A stretch of 11,434 bases of DNA from assembly GCA_003024985.2 (NCBI GenBank), contig PXIH01S0003065.1, one strand, 5' to 3'. Positions 1-9,028 of the stretch are shown piece after piece. Position 1 is the first letter of the stretch. Each line of letters starts with the position of its first letter. Source of the DNA: Euperipatoides rowelli. Taxonomy: Eukaryota > Onychophora > Udeonychophora > Euonychophora > Peripatopsidae. Position numbers and translations under genes: made by a program. The notes under the pieces were generated by a model that worked only from the letters and a program-made list of their open reading frames with translations, was not told the DNA's origin and did no database searches.

Positions 1-1540
1 TGTCTGTGAGACTCAACCATATTTGGTCAAGGTAGAATAGTTAGATTTTTAAATTTACCTATGATTAATATTTTAATTCACATAATTAAACCAAGTTAAT
101 GTAACCCAGTCTGTCGTCTCAAAGGAGTAACAAAAAGGTATATATTTTTTTTAAATTGCTGAGAGCCAGAAAAATCATTGAAAGTATTAGACAAGTTTTG
201 GATTGTTTTTAAGTATAACTTTTTAGTAAACTAGCTGGCATTAGTTCCCATTTGGAATAAGTTACACATTAAAACTTTTCATTCAGTTTAAAACTAAATA
301 AAAATTATTATAAGTAGAGGAATGTATTATTTGGTTTATGAATAGTTTCTTAATTTTTTAAAGTTGGAGGATCATCCACAGGTAAAAGTACTGGCAACAT
401 AAAGTTAAACTTTTTTTATGAGAGGAATCAGAAAGACAAAGTGCATCCAATGTAATGAATGTTGCAGATAGCATTTTCCAAATCTTGCTCACAACATATA
501 CAGTGTCTTTAAATAATATAGAGGACTTAATGATAGAGATATCACAATATCACAAACTACAGAACACTTGTTTCTAATTTGTATTTAATTTATTCGAATC
601 CAGCATTATGCACTTTAATAATAAATATATTATGGTACGTTCTTTGGGAAATGATGAAATATAAGCATACATAATGTTTTTGTTTGCTCATACATCGACA
701 TCTTTGTGCATCAGCACATTATTAATCTGCATTCTTATCTTTTTAATGCTAGGCAGACATATTATTTTCTTTCACTCATACATTGGCAACATATTTGCAC
801 ATTACATGAGATATTACCATAAGGCATCAGCATGTTATCCATCTCCATTCTTATTTATCTTTCTAATATTAAGCAATGATATTTTCTTTCACTTATACAT
901 TGACACCTTTACACTTTTTTTTACATGACATATTACCATAAAGCATCATGACATTATCAATCGTCAGTTTTAACTTTCTAATGCTAAGCAGACATGATCT
1001 TTTATTTCACTCATACAATGACATCTTTACATATTACCATAAAGCATCAGTACAATCTTCATTCTTAACTTTGTAATGATAAGCAGACATGATATTTTCT
1101 TTCGGTCATACATCAACATCTTTGCGCTTTACATTAAATATTACAATAGCTTATGCCTAACAACAACAGAACCTGTTCCTGATTTTACATTTATATTTCT
1201 ATTACTAAAGCTAAATTGGAAACCAACTATCAATTTCATTTTGATTTAATGCGCAGAACAAACTTTGTTGTGCACTGCCAATTTAAAAAAAAAAAGAATT
1301 GGGGAGGGAGGCTAACAAAATAGTCAATAGGTAAATGCTAGCAAAATTTTACTTGTGACAGATTAAATATGAGCATTTAGAGAGTTGGGTAAAGAAATAA
1401 AACATAAATATTCAAATTTTTATAATCGTAGAAATATTCATCATTAGAAGTTTTAGGTCAGTGAATGTTTGGCCGATTCCAGCTAGTTAAATTTATAATC
1501 TAATATAAATTATATTATATTACATTTCATATAATCATAC
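1..1540 (-). other. Intron sequence downstream of the last visible exon
   Basis: This begins with the GTATGA donor at 1540 and continues past the window start. I looked on the minus strand for the expected phase-0 EGF-like exon (CxC..GF) and for hydrophobic transmembrane segments and saw neither. The only structure is the minisatellite at 685-1147; the 84-residue plus-strand frame at 674-928 is a read-through of that repeat and not a gene. Confidence 0.65.
685..1147. repeat. Diverged minisatellite, about four units of 95-120 bp
   Basis: The word AATGCTAAGCAGACAT or a close variant recurs at 745, 865, 980 and 1075, each followed by ATATTTTCTTTCACTCATAC, a CATTGACATCTTT segment and ATATTACCATAAAGCATCAG. 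Spacings are 120, 115 and 95 bp, so units have lost or gained internal bases. A partial unit leads in from about 685. The array explains the long plus-strand open frame in this stretch. Confidence 0.85.
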
Positions 1541-1658
1541 CTCTGTTGTTTTATAATCACATCGATCTGTATTCTTGAATGCATTCGGAATGTGAGGGGG
1601 TGCAGAACATTGGTTGATATCCAGTAACATTAGCTTCATGGTAACTGTAACCACCCCC
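1541..1658 (-). CDS. Short internal exon, last Cache strand and start of the Cys-rich linker of the same GPCR
   Basis: Reading the reverse complement gives, after the single phase-2 base, GVVTVTMKLMLLDINQC and on to DRCDYKTTE (39 residues). This is what should follow PFFG...EFR in GPR158/Smog-like receptors: the final Cache beta strand (GVVxVxM) and the DINQC motif that opens the cysteine-rich linker. The acceptor is CTTTTTTAG with AG at 1660-1659; the donor is GTATGA at 1540-1535. The first base (1658) completes an Arg codon with the AG that ends the Cache exon, and the exon ends in phase 0, the phase in which the EGF-like exon at 9194 also begins. The three exons then total 1143 nt, 381 codons, with no stop. 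Because it is only 118 nt it is easily missed. The expected next exon (second EGF-like segment, then the seven-helix region) is not seen in 1-1540. Confidence 0.88.
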
Positions 1659-2600
1659 CTAAAAAAGATTAAAAAAAAATTAATTAAATGATCTATCTAA
1701 AATATAGATTTTTAATAATGTTTAACATTAATATGTAATAAAATCATGAATGAGAAAGATGGTCTAAAAATATAAATGACATATAGTATAAAATATAGTA
1801 AATTTACATTTTTATTGTTACATTTGTTCTGTCGTGCGGGATTAGGTTGTGTATCTTGGGCATTGTTTACTTTTGCAATGTGGCCTTGGCTATCAATGAA
1901 TGTAAGTTAAAGTGGCTTGATTAACCACGGATTGTAAATAATACACAAAATAATTGATTTTTCAATCACATGAATAAATTAGCATTACTAAATTAATGTT
2001 AATTTATTAAAGTCTTTGTTTTGCATATGCAGCATGCACTCTCTTTGCTATTTAAGAGCGCTGCATACATGTTTCTAGGTCTAACTCAGTTGAAATATTA
2101 GTAATCCCAGAAAGTTTTGGGACTTTTTGGTTATGTTATTCAGGCAGAGAGTAGCTGTTTTTGTATTATTTATGACTTTACGTCCCAGTCTAATAAACAC
2201 TTAAACTTTAAGCTCAGCCTACCTTCATTTTTTTATTTTACCAATCAGCAATTCACGATATATTCTCAAAATCAACCACATAAAAGCCGATTTGCTATTA
2301 AAATCTACAGTATATATTTAAAACCCTTAGCCTAGGTAAGTGGCAGAAAGGAAATAAACTAGCAACATCTATTGAATAAAATTGTAATCAAAATTCAATA
2401 ATTGGGTTTTAATTTTTAGAATTTTTAAACCAATGGAGTGAAGGGGGTAGGGAAATAAGATTTTTTTTCATTTTTAAACAAATAGGGGAGGGAGGGGATC
2501 CTATGGTGCAGTTGTTCTGCGCAGGGTTGTCTAGTATTCTATAAAATATCTATTTAAAAAAAATCCTTTAAAAATCCATGTGTCTTAAATACAATGATAT

Positions 2601-2608
2601 GTTTAGTA
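2601..2608. repeat. Left target-site duplication of the hAT-like element
   Basis: GTTTAGTA directly precedes the left terminal repeat and is identical to the 8 bases after the right end. Confidence 0.82.
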
Positions 2609-3563
2609 TAGAGTTGCTATATTTCTCGACTTTCAAACCGGGACAATTTTTTCAAGTTAACAAAAAAAAAAAAAAAAAAAAAAGCATACCTGCATTAGGC
2701 TATTGATAAGCTTTTTTTTTTGCAGGGGAAGGGGGGGGGTAAATAACATATTTTATGAACTTTTTTTTTATAGTTTATCAGATAAAATCAACAATCACAG
2801 AAACATTCATGTGCCATATTTAATAATAATAATGCTTTTAATTTTTTTTTTTTTTAAATCATTACGGTAAATTTTAATTTCAGCATAGTACATGACATTT
2901 TTCATTTTTTTTTTTTCACTTTAAGATGAAATATAAATTAGAACAATAGAAATTTGGAAATAAAATCTGTTTTAAATTTTAAAATGAAAGACAAAGTCCA
3001 TTTAAATAAAATAATGTATATTATATTAATATTTAGGCTACACTTGACCATTGTTCAAGTTAACCATGTGTGTGTGTAAAATAACAAGCGCCTAGCAGAC
3101 TAGTTTTCCAAATAACATTTTAGTCACATGATTGGAAATTTTGACCCAAATGCCTTCAAACTTTCTCAGTGTGTGCTTGTTTGTCTCTAGTGTTTGCAAG
3201 TTAAGCTTGAAACATAGCGTGAGAAAATAAATGATTTCTGAAACATAGTGTGAGAAAATAAATGTTATTTCGAAGACATCTAGCTATCGCACTGAACGAA
3301 TTAAAGTTTTATTAATACAATTATATTAACGCTGTAGTTAGGTTTAGTAATTAATTATTAAGCATGCCTTTGAATGAATTCNAAACAAGCGAGAAAGCGA
3401 TATTTCCAGGATTTTATATATGCTTAAACCATTATATAGGTAATTATTTTGAATTTTAATCAAATCCGGGACATTTATACGTCCCGAGAAGTGCTTTCGG
3501 GACATCGGGACACGTCTAGAATCCAGTACTGTCCCGGAAAATCCGGTACATATAGCAACCCTA
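2609..3563. mobile_element. Non-autonomous hAT-like DNA transposon (MITE-type), 955 bp
   Basis: The left end starts TAGAGTTGCTATAT and the right end, reverse-complemented, starts TAGGGTTGCTATAT: 13 of 14 bases agree. Both then reach CCGGGACA at similar depth (2638-2645 left; 3530-3537 right, inverted). The element is flanked by an exact 8-bp direct repeat GTTTAGTA (2601-2608 and 3564-3571). TAGRGTTGC-like ends with an 8-bp duplication are characteristic of hAT transposons, and the duplication fits the nnnTAnnn form described for the Buster group. Several extra GGGACA words lie just inside the right end (3466-3473, 3498-3512), like subterminal transposase-binding repeats. There is no transposase frame; inside are a 22-A run (2662-2683), a 31-bp-period direct repeat and one N (3382). 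It sits wholly inside an intron of the receptor gene. Confidence 0.82.
3208..3264. repeat. Two-copy direct repeat, 31-bp period, inside the hAT-like element
   Basis: Two 26-bp copies (3208-3233 and 3239-3264) beginning TGAAACATAG and ending GAGAAAATAAATG differ at one base (C/T at the eleventh position). They are separated by 5 bp. This looks like a local tandem duplication. Confidence 0.9.
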
Positions 3564-3571
3564 GTTTAGTA
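3564..3571. repeat. Right target-site duplication of the hAT-like element
   Basis: GTTTAGTA directly follows the right terminal repeat (ending GCAACCCTA) and is identical to 2601-2608. No mismatch between the two copies suggests a relatively recent insertion, though 8 bp is a small sample. Confidence 0.82.
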
Positions 3572-3579
3572 TCTTACCA

Positions 3580-3960
3580 TATAGGACAAAATTTATTGCA
3601 GTAGGACAGTTTGGTTTATAATCCAAGATAATGAATACAATTACTTTCTGGATTCCCAAGATGGTTACCAGAACCGACATTAGAATTTTAAATATAGTGA
3701 ACAAAGCACTGATCGAATGCAGAAATGGACGATTCTACTTGGATTAATGCAGATTATTAAAGTCTATAGCCTAATTTAAATATATTTTTTTAAACGGCTG
3801 CCATCTTGAAGAAATGAAGGGAGTCTGAAATGATTGTCTGCTTAATAGGTCCATCTTGGGGGGTCCAGAAAGTAAACACTTCCCCAGTGATGAAATCAGA
3901 ATATTTTTCTCAGGAGGGGTGGAATAATGAAATATCAAGGGTGAAGGGATATGATTCAAT
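3580..3960. other. Unexplained higher-complexity stretch beside the hAT-like element
   Basis: Directly right of the transposon, this stretch contains words such as CGGCTGCCATCTTGAAG (about 3795) that recall repeat-derived sequence in many animals. The 62-residue minus-strand frame at 3771-3959 has no recognisable motif. I do not recognise a gene; an old repeat is the likeliest reading. Confidence 0.3.
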
Positions 3961-5068
3961 ATATAACAGACTATTTTCTGTTAATATTTTTCGTCGCATT
4001 TAAAACTCCTTAAAATAATGAATGAAACAAGTCTCTAAAATTATAATAGTTTTAAAAATAAAATAAAAAATAACAGTAGACTATGGGAAATAATGACAAA
4101 TCATGTTCAGTCAGTGCATAATTGGTAAAAATATTTGTTGAATTATTTTATGATTTTTTAAAATTTCAACTTATACAGTAATCAGGGAGCAATCTGCATT
4201 CTATAGGCTACTAAAGATTTATTGACAGTTGTATAGATCCCTTCATTAATGTAAAAACAAAAAAAATTCATTGTCTGTCATCCTGAATCCATGTATACAT
4301 AGGTAATGTAAAAATAGCTGAAATTTAAAATAGAGGTTTACCACATGTTCCTGCTGCATACTTTTGTCGGTAAATAATGGTTGTATTCAAAAAGATTTAA
4401 ACTAAAAATGTTCACCATAAAAGTTTTCTAACATTTTTTTTAATAAAACTATTATTTTAGCCCCTAAAAAAGGAGGAAATAGAACATTGCTACTTTTTTT
4501 GCATTGTGCTTTATTTTTTTTCTCAGCTAATAATAATTTAAAAAATATAACCAAAAAGTATAATTTTAGATATTAGAACACAAACTGAGTTTTATTTTAA
4601 GATTCCTAGTACATGAATTTATTATTCCAATTAAATGAAAAGTACAGGATTTAAGGTTCTAAATAGTGATGTTTAGATTAGCACATAACTTTTTTTGGAA
4701 CCAATTAAAAACGTTAATTGGGGACCAGGTATACACATAATACATAGCATATATAGTATATTTGTAACTTATATACAGTAGGCTACAAAATGCATTAAAT
4801 TAAAAATATTTTAGTATTACAGTGAATAAGTCAGAAAATCCTCCAAAATTCAATTTTGATTTCAACATTTATTTATCGGCTGGCTTCCTTTTTCTTTTCT
4901 CAGCTCAAATGCATATATATAAAACTTTTTTTTTTGCTTTATTAAGTTTTTCTTTAACCTCCATTATTTTATTAAGAAAAATATTATGTAAGCATTGAAA
5001 TAATTAAAAAAATCTCTACCAGCATCAAGCTCTCAGACATACCATTGTCAAGCAGCCCCAAAAGAGTC

Positions 5069-5113
5069 AATCAGAGGTCGGCTTGCATTCTAACTGCAAG
5101 CCGATCTCTGATT
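5069..5113. repeat. Near-perfect 19-bp inverted repeat with 7-nt loop
   Basis: Left arm AATCAGAGGTCGGCTTGCA (5069-5087) and right arm TGCAAGCCGATCTCTGATT (5095-5113) pair at 18 of 19 positions; the exception can form a G-U pair in plus-strand RNA. The loop is TTCTAAC. It is markedly more GC-rich than the surrounding intron. It could be a folded transposon remnant or an RNA hairpin; nothing decides between them. Confidence 0.85.
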
Positions 5114-5739
5114 AGCTGTTATTCTATTTAATTATTGATGCTTTAATATTTACTGTAATTTGGAGTTAAAGTCAGTGCGCATTAAGGTTATAGATCCTTT
5201 AATTTGCTATTATATTCATGTTGGAGTTAGGAGACCGTCTAATAGACTGCATGACAATAGTAGGTCTAAACATCTTAACTGCTATACCAAATTCGTAGTA
5301 GTTGGTAACTCTGCTTTTCAATGATTCAAATGAAAGATCAATATTAGAAAGAAAGCATAAATCTGACATTACATATTATTACTACTGCTTATTAGAATGT
5401 AAAATTAAGACTAAAAAAAGAAAATAAAGGTTTCACAAAAGTTTATACTTTAAGTTACAGAAACCCAACAGCAATACAGTATTGTGAAAAGTTACATCAT
5501 GATAGTAGTACTGTATGTAGAGAAATGTTTCACTTTATCATAAAATTGGCAAAATCTAATAACTGCAGCTGTGATTAGAGTATGGATAAACAATGATGAT
5601 GATGATAAGTAATTATTATTTTATATTTAGACAATATTTCCAAAAATATTAAACAAAACTAAGCAGGTTATTAATCAATTTTGGTACAGGTTTAAAATAT
5701 TATACAAATCCGTTACAACTTTGAAAATGGTAATGCCGT

Positions 5740-6127
5740 AGAATGCTAATCAACTGCATGTGCACTTATTATTCGTTCGGGGTGGGGACTTGTTTGGCAC
5801 TGTGCTAGTAAACCTTAGATTTACCACAATGCACTGCAAAACTACCCAGTCACACTTGTTTGGCTAGAATCAGAATTATTTAAAAGACTGTTTATCAAAA
5901 TCACACACTTATTTGGGTTTAATGGAAACACTCTCCTGAATCTTAGATGAGGGAAAAACTAGGGGGCGCTGTTGCATGGCACACGTTGGATTTCTTTCAG
6001 AGTGATCAAAAGGTTTAAGTATAGTGATGGCGCACTTTACATAACTTTGGCCAAGAAATATGGCGGTACACTTATGCATTTGGTGAAGCACACTTTGACG
6101 GCATTCTACGATAAATAATGAATTCAT
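5740..6127. other. Unexplained higher-complexity island next to the Cache exon
   Basis: This stretch is visibly less AT-rich than its surroundings and has few homopolymers. It contains the CTCF-like motif, TATGGCGG at about 6059, and a 72-residue minus-strand frame (5909-6127) with no recognised domain. It could be a repeat remnant or a regulatory element. I saw no terminal repeats or splice sites consistent with an exon of the receptor. Confidence 0.35.
5956..5969 (+). promoter_or_regulatory. CTCF-like motif in intron
   Basis: AAACTAGGGGGCGC matches the CTCF core CCASYAGRKGGCRS at 12 of 14 positions, missing only the first two C. CTCF is present in bilaterians, including arthropods. One motif match has little weight on its own, and G-rich motifs like AGGGGGCGC also occur at the ends of invertebrate repeats. 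It lies in a less AT-rich island (about 5740-6127), about 250 bp from the Cache exon donor. Confidence 0.3.
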
Positions 6128-6214
6128 TGAAAATTTTAATTATATTTTTATAAATTAAGATTCCATTACCTCTAACTAAACAAATTGTGGCAAAATAAAG
6201 TGAATTAAAATTAC

Positions 6215-7073
6215 CTGAATTCAATGTTATTTTTGGATCTTAGTTTATCATGTCCAAAAAACGGGGCTGCATAAGTAATCAACCAAAATTTATTGATTCC
6301 ATCACAGTCAAAGTAAGGCTGAGTCCAGTAACCATCTTCTATAACAGGAGCCCAATAAACTTCAGGATAATGGTCAAACTTAGTTCTATATGTTCCTTTG
6401 GGGTTACCTCTAATTTTCATTCTGGCAATGTACTTAGTTAGTCTTTCAGCTGGGGAAGGTCCCCACCTGGTCTTTAATACTTGGAACCATTCTTGGTTGA
6501 AGTATGCCTGTTTCTTTGTAAGAGCGGCAGCATCCATTGCATAGAAAGAAGTTTCACCCCGGGAATGGGGAGTGACAGTCTTTACGGCAAGGCGATAAGC
6601 CACGGGACCAAATAACGTTTTATTTGGAAATTTGTTATAATCAAAATAAACCCCACTATTCACAATTCTTGTGTTAGCCATAACGTTGGCCATAACTTCA
6701 CCATAGATCATCCATTCATTCAAATCTTTGTCTGAATAACGATCTGTAAAAAATTCAGTAGGATCAACTTTCTGCAAGTAAACACTAAGAAAATGAGCCA
6801 AACGTAGAGCAGTTCTGGCTTCATTCTCAAACTGCCTTTCTTTATCGTAGGCAACATCACCAGACATGAATAAATCTTCATTTTTGTACTCCTTACAATT
6901 TTTATCAGTAATTATGTTCATTTTACCTAAAACATTTAAGATTGGTTTTTGATCACCATATAAGTAACGTTTATTACGTATATGTTCCTCATGATGTTCA
7001 ATTTCAGGATCGGTACCTCTTCTGACAATGTTTGCACGTTCAGGATCTGTAATTACTGTCACAAACTGGATTC
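6215..7073 (-). CDS. Internal exon, extracellular Cache domain of a GPR158/Smog-like orphan class C GPCR
   Basis: This exon encodes 285 complete residues. After a charged linker (DPERANIVRRG..., fragment residues about 57-135) comes a Cache-type ligand-binding domain: a helix with QFENEARTALRLAHFLSVYL (about 137-156), then YGEVMANVMA, FPNKTLFGP, WFQVLKTRW, and the very family-like stretch around YWTQPYFDCDG, ending in PFFG (about 326-329). Cysteines are at about 115 and 312; NKT at about 206 is an N-glycosylation sequon. The acceptor is TTTTTTATTCAG with AG at 7075-7074 (phase 1); the donor is GTAATT at 6214 (phase 2). The downstream 118-nt exon starts with the single base needed to complete an Arg codon. 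In vertebrate GPR158 the Cache domain is extracellular and reported to bind glycine; I cannot say what this protein binds. Base composition is visibly less AT-rich than the flanks. A frame continuing to an ATG at 7113 is discussed separately. Confidence 0.93.
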
Positions 7074-7113
7074 CTGAATAAAAAATAATTAAAAAAAATA
7101 ATTTTATTAACAT
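7072..7113 (-). other. Polypyrimidine tract that also reads as a signal-peptide-like start
   Basis: The Cache exon's frame stays open upstream of its acceptor to an ATG at 7113-7111, giving MLIKLFFLIIFYSG before the exon proper. A T-rich splice tract read in frame naturally gives F, L and I, so the hydrophobic look is expected by chance. The good acceptor (TTTTTTATTCAG), the matching phase with the exon at 9029-9194 and the lack of any seen promoter favour splicing. A secreted or alternative N-terminus from an internal promoter cannot be excluded from sequence alone. Confidence 0.25.
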
Positions 7114-9028
7114 TAAATAATTTAAAATAATGTATAAGACTTAAATTCATGAGATAAAATTAAAAGAATTTACATGGCCACTCTAAATTAACAGAAATTA
7201 TTTAACCCTGCAGCCTTTCATGACTTTTTGATTTTTCTGTTTAAAAACAAGGGTAAATTTTATTTAAAAGAAAACAAAAATTTCATAATTTGTAAAACCA
7301 CTTAACCAACTATTTATTTTGGAAAAATATGTTTAAAAGCAGACTATTTTTTATGTTTTTACAGTATATTGCTAAAAAAAATAAATTACATTTATAGCTT
7401 TTTTTTAAAGACACTGTAAAGAAATTAATTTTTCATGGAAAATTTTCCCATTACCTAGTTTTAAATAAAAAAAAAAATAGACTAAATGAAATAGACATGG
7501 GAAAGCAAGTATTTTGAATATTATGAGTTTAAAAAAAATCCGAAAGAATGGCCCAGCCAATTCCCAAAGTTACCATTGTTCTTTATATCGGTACACATTT
7601 ATTTATTTTGCATTATAAAACAAAGCTCTTGAAATAATGGAAAATCTGCAAGTAGACCATTTTTGAAGGTACTGTACATTTCTTTTTTTATACTCATTTT
7701 TTATTTATTTTTACTTATAAAACAAAATTCTTAAATAATGGGAAATTTGAAATAACAGAACAGCAAATTCCCACCGAAAATACCATACTTCTTTATAATC
7801 TTTTTTTTATTTTATAATTTTTCTTTATAAAACAAAGCACTTGAAATAACTTAAAATCTGAAAAAACAGCATCAGCAAATCAAGGAAGGTACACTTCTTT
7901 TAAGAGTATAGTGTAATTTGACTTTTTGGATTTGTTGAAATGTATAATGGTTCAAACCTTATAAAATAAATGTGGACAAAAAAAAAACTTGCTCGTATTT
8001 TTTTATTTATTAAATTGGATTTATAAAACTCTCAAGATAAAATAAAATTTAATCAGATTGCTTATAAAATATTTTGTGTCTAACAGTGAGTCTAATAAAC
8101 TTAATATTGTTAAAAACAAAGCTATTTAGATAAAATAAAAATTAAGATGACAACTTTCAGCAAAATAAATAATGATAGAGGATGAATAAGTACTTCTAAT
8201 TTTATTTACTGATATCAAAGTCAAACAATGGCTCTAAGCCAATTATAGTCGAAATAACTATAAAACAATACATAACAAAAGACACAAAACAAAAACTATA
8301 ATCAATATTGGTAAAAAAAAGTATAATTGTGAAATAATCACTGACGGCACAAATAAAATATAACATTGGCAATGGAAAATGATGGTGGTAGTGAAAAGGA
8401 GTAGGGGAAGCAATAGATGGTAGCNACAGTGGCATTGATGTGATGACAATGTCTTTGTGTCAATAGAATACAATAATCTAACTCATTGTCAATCTCCTGT
8501 TCTCAATTTTTTTACATTTGTTTTTAGTCTCACATCAAAATTTTAAAACAAATTATGAAATTTTTGTTTTCTTTTAATTGTTGGAGGTGCATTTTTATGA
8601 TGTAAGCTATAATTTATAAAAAAATAGCTTTTATTTTATTGGGGGGGGGGTGTAGATTGGGGTAACTAACTTCTAGACTGTATATACTGTACCATATAGA
8701 ATACAATGCACTGTATAGAGTGCTATACTTTGGATTTAAACACACCTAGGCATTTATTTTTTAAAGGGCAAGACAGAAAAAAATCAAAGAAACAATAACA
8801 ATTTCAGTTTAATTCATATTGAAATAAACTCTGACAACTTTATCAAAATTTGTAAGCAACCAAAGAAAGAAATACAGTATACAATTGCAAGAATATTAAA
8901 GAATATTAAAAAATATTGCCCACACCTACCAATAATATCACTTTACTACTAATTAATTAAAATCATTCTAAAATAATGGTAATCTCGGTGGCTGGCGATT
9001 CTTTCGACAATATTCTAAATATACTTAC
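7074..9028 (-). other. Phase-1 intron between EGF-like and Cache exons (1955 bp)
   Basis: The intron runs from GTAAGT (9028) to TATTCAG (7074) on the minus strand. It is very AT-rich with many A and T runs. It contains the diverged ~105-bp tandem repeat at 7519-7904 and a run of ten G at 8641-8650. One unresolved base lies at 8425. No coding potential was recognised; the 71- and 77-residue frames around 8202-8473 are low-complexity Phe/Ile/Ser-rich reads of AT-rich DNA and cross the N. Confidence 0.8.
7519..7904. repeat. Diverged tandem repeat of about 102-110 bp, 3-4 units
   Basis: The word TTATAAAACAAAGCTCTTGA and variants recur at about 7615, 7717 and 7827, followed by AATAATGG, AATCTG..AACAG, a CAAATTCCC-like segment and a GGTAC..ACATTTCTTT segment. 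An older partial unit with ATTCCCAAAGTTACCATTG lies at about 7519-7600. Weak echoes (TTATAAAAC...) continue to about 8110. It lies wholly in the intron between the EGF-like and Cache exons. Confidence 0.7.

Larger units (their letters stand above)
1659..6214 (-). other. Phase-2 intron between the Cache exon and the 118-nt exon (4556 bp)
   Basis: The intron runs from GTAATT (6214) to TTTTTTAG (1659) on the minus strand. Most of it is AT-rich unique sequence with homopolymer runs. It hosts the hAT-like element (2609-3563), a strong hairpin (5069-5113), a CTCF-like motif (5956-5969) and two less AT-rich islands (about 3580-3960 and 5740-6127) with no recognised gene. Minus-strand frames at 3771-3959 and 5909-6127 show no known domain and no matching splice context. 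Confidence 0.8.

Noticed and set aside
674-928. 84-residue plus-strand open frame
   Set aside because: It is a read of the A/T-rich minisatellite units, is low in complexity and shows no domain or splice context.
1250-2530. Inverted word TGCGCAGAACAA at about 1250 and 2514, each near a GGGGAGGGAGG tract
   Set aside because: Only about 12 bases match, the G-rich tracts are in direct rather than inverted order, and a coding exon lies between, so a single element is unlikely.
4701-4721. CCAATTAA / TTAATTGG palindrome
   Set aside because: An 8-bp arm made mostly of A and T is expected by chance in sequence of this composition.
5909-6127. 72-residue minus-strand frame upstream-looking of a small gene
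   Set aside because: No recognised domain. It lies within the intron between two well-supported exons, and no flanking splice sites in the right phase were seen.
8202-8473. Two overlapping minus-strand frames with hydrophobic stretches
   Set aside because: Both cross the N at 8425 and consist of Phe/Ile/Ser/His runs expected from AT-rich DNA. They do not look like the receptor's membrane helices, which should also lie downstream of 1541.
8641-8650. Run of ten G as a possible quadruplex or regulatory site
   Set aside because: It is a single homopolymer run without the four separated G-tracts needed for a typical quadruplex; other G and A runs of similar kind are scattered in the introns.
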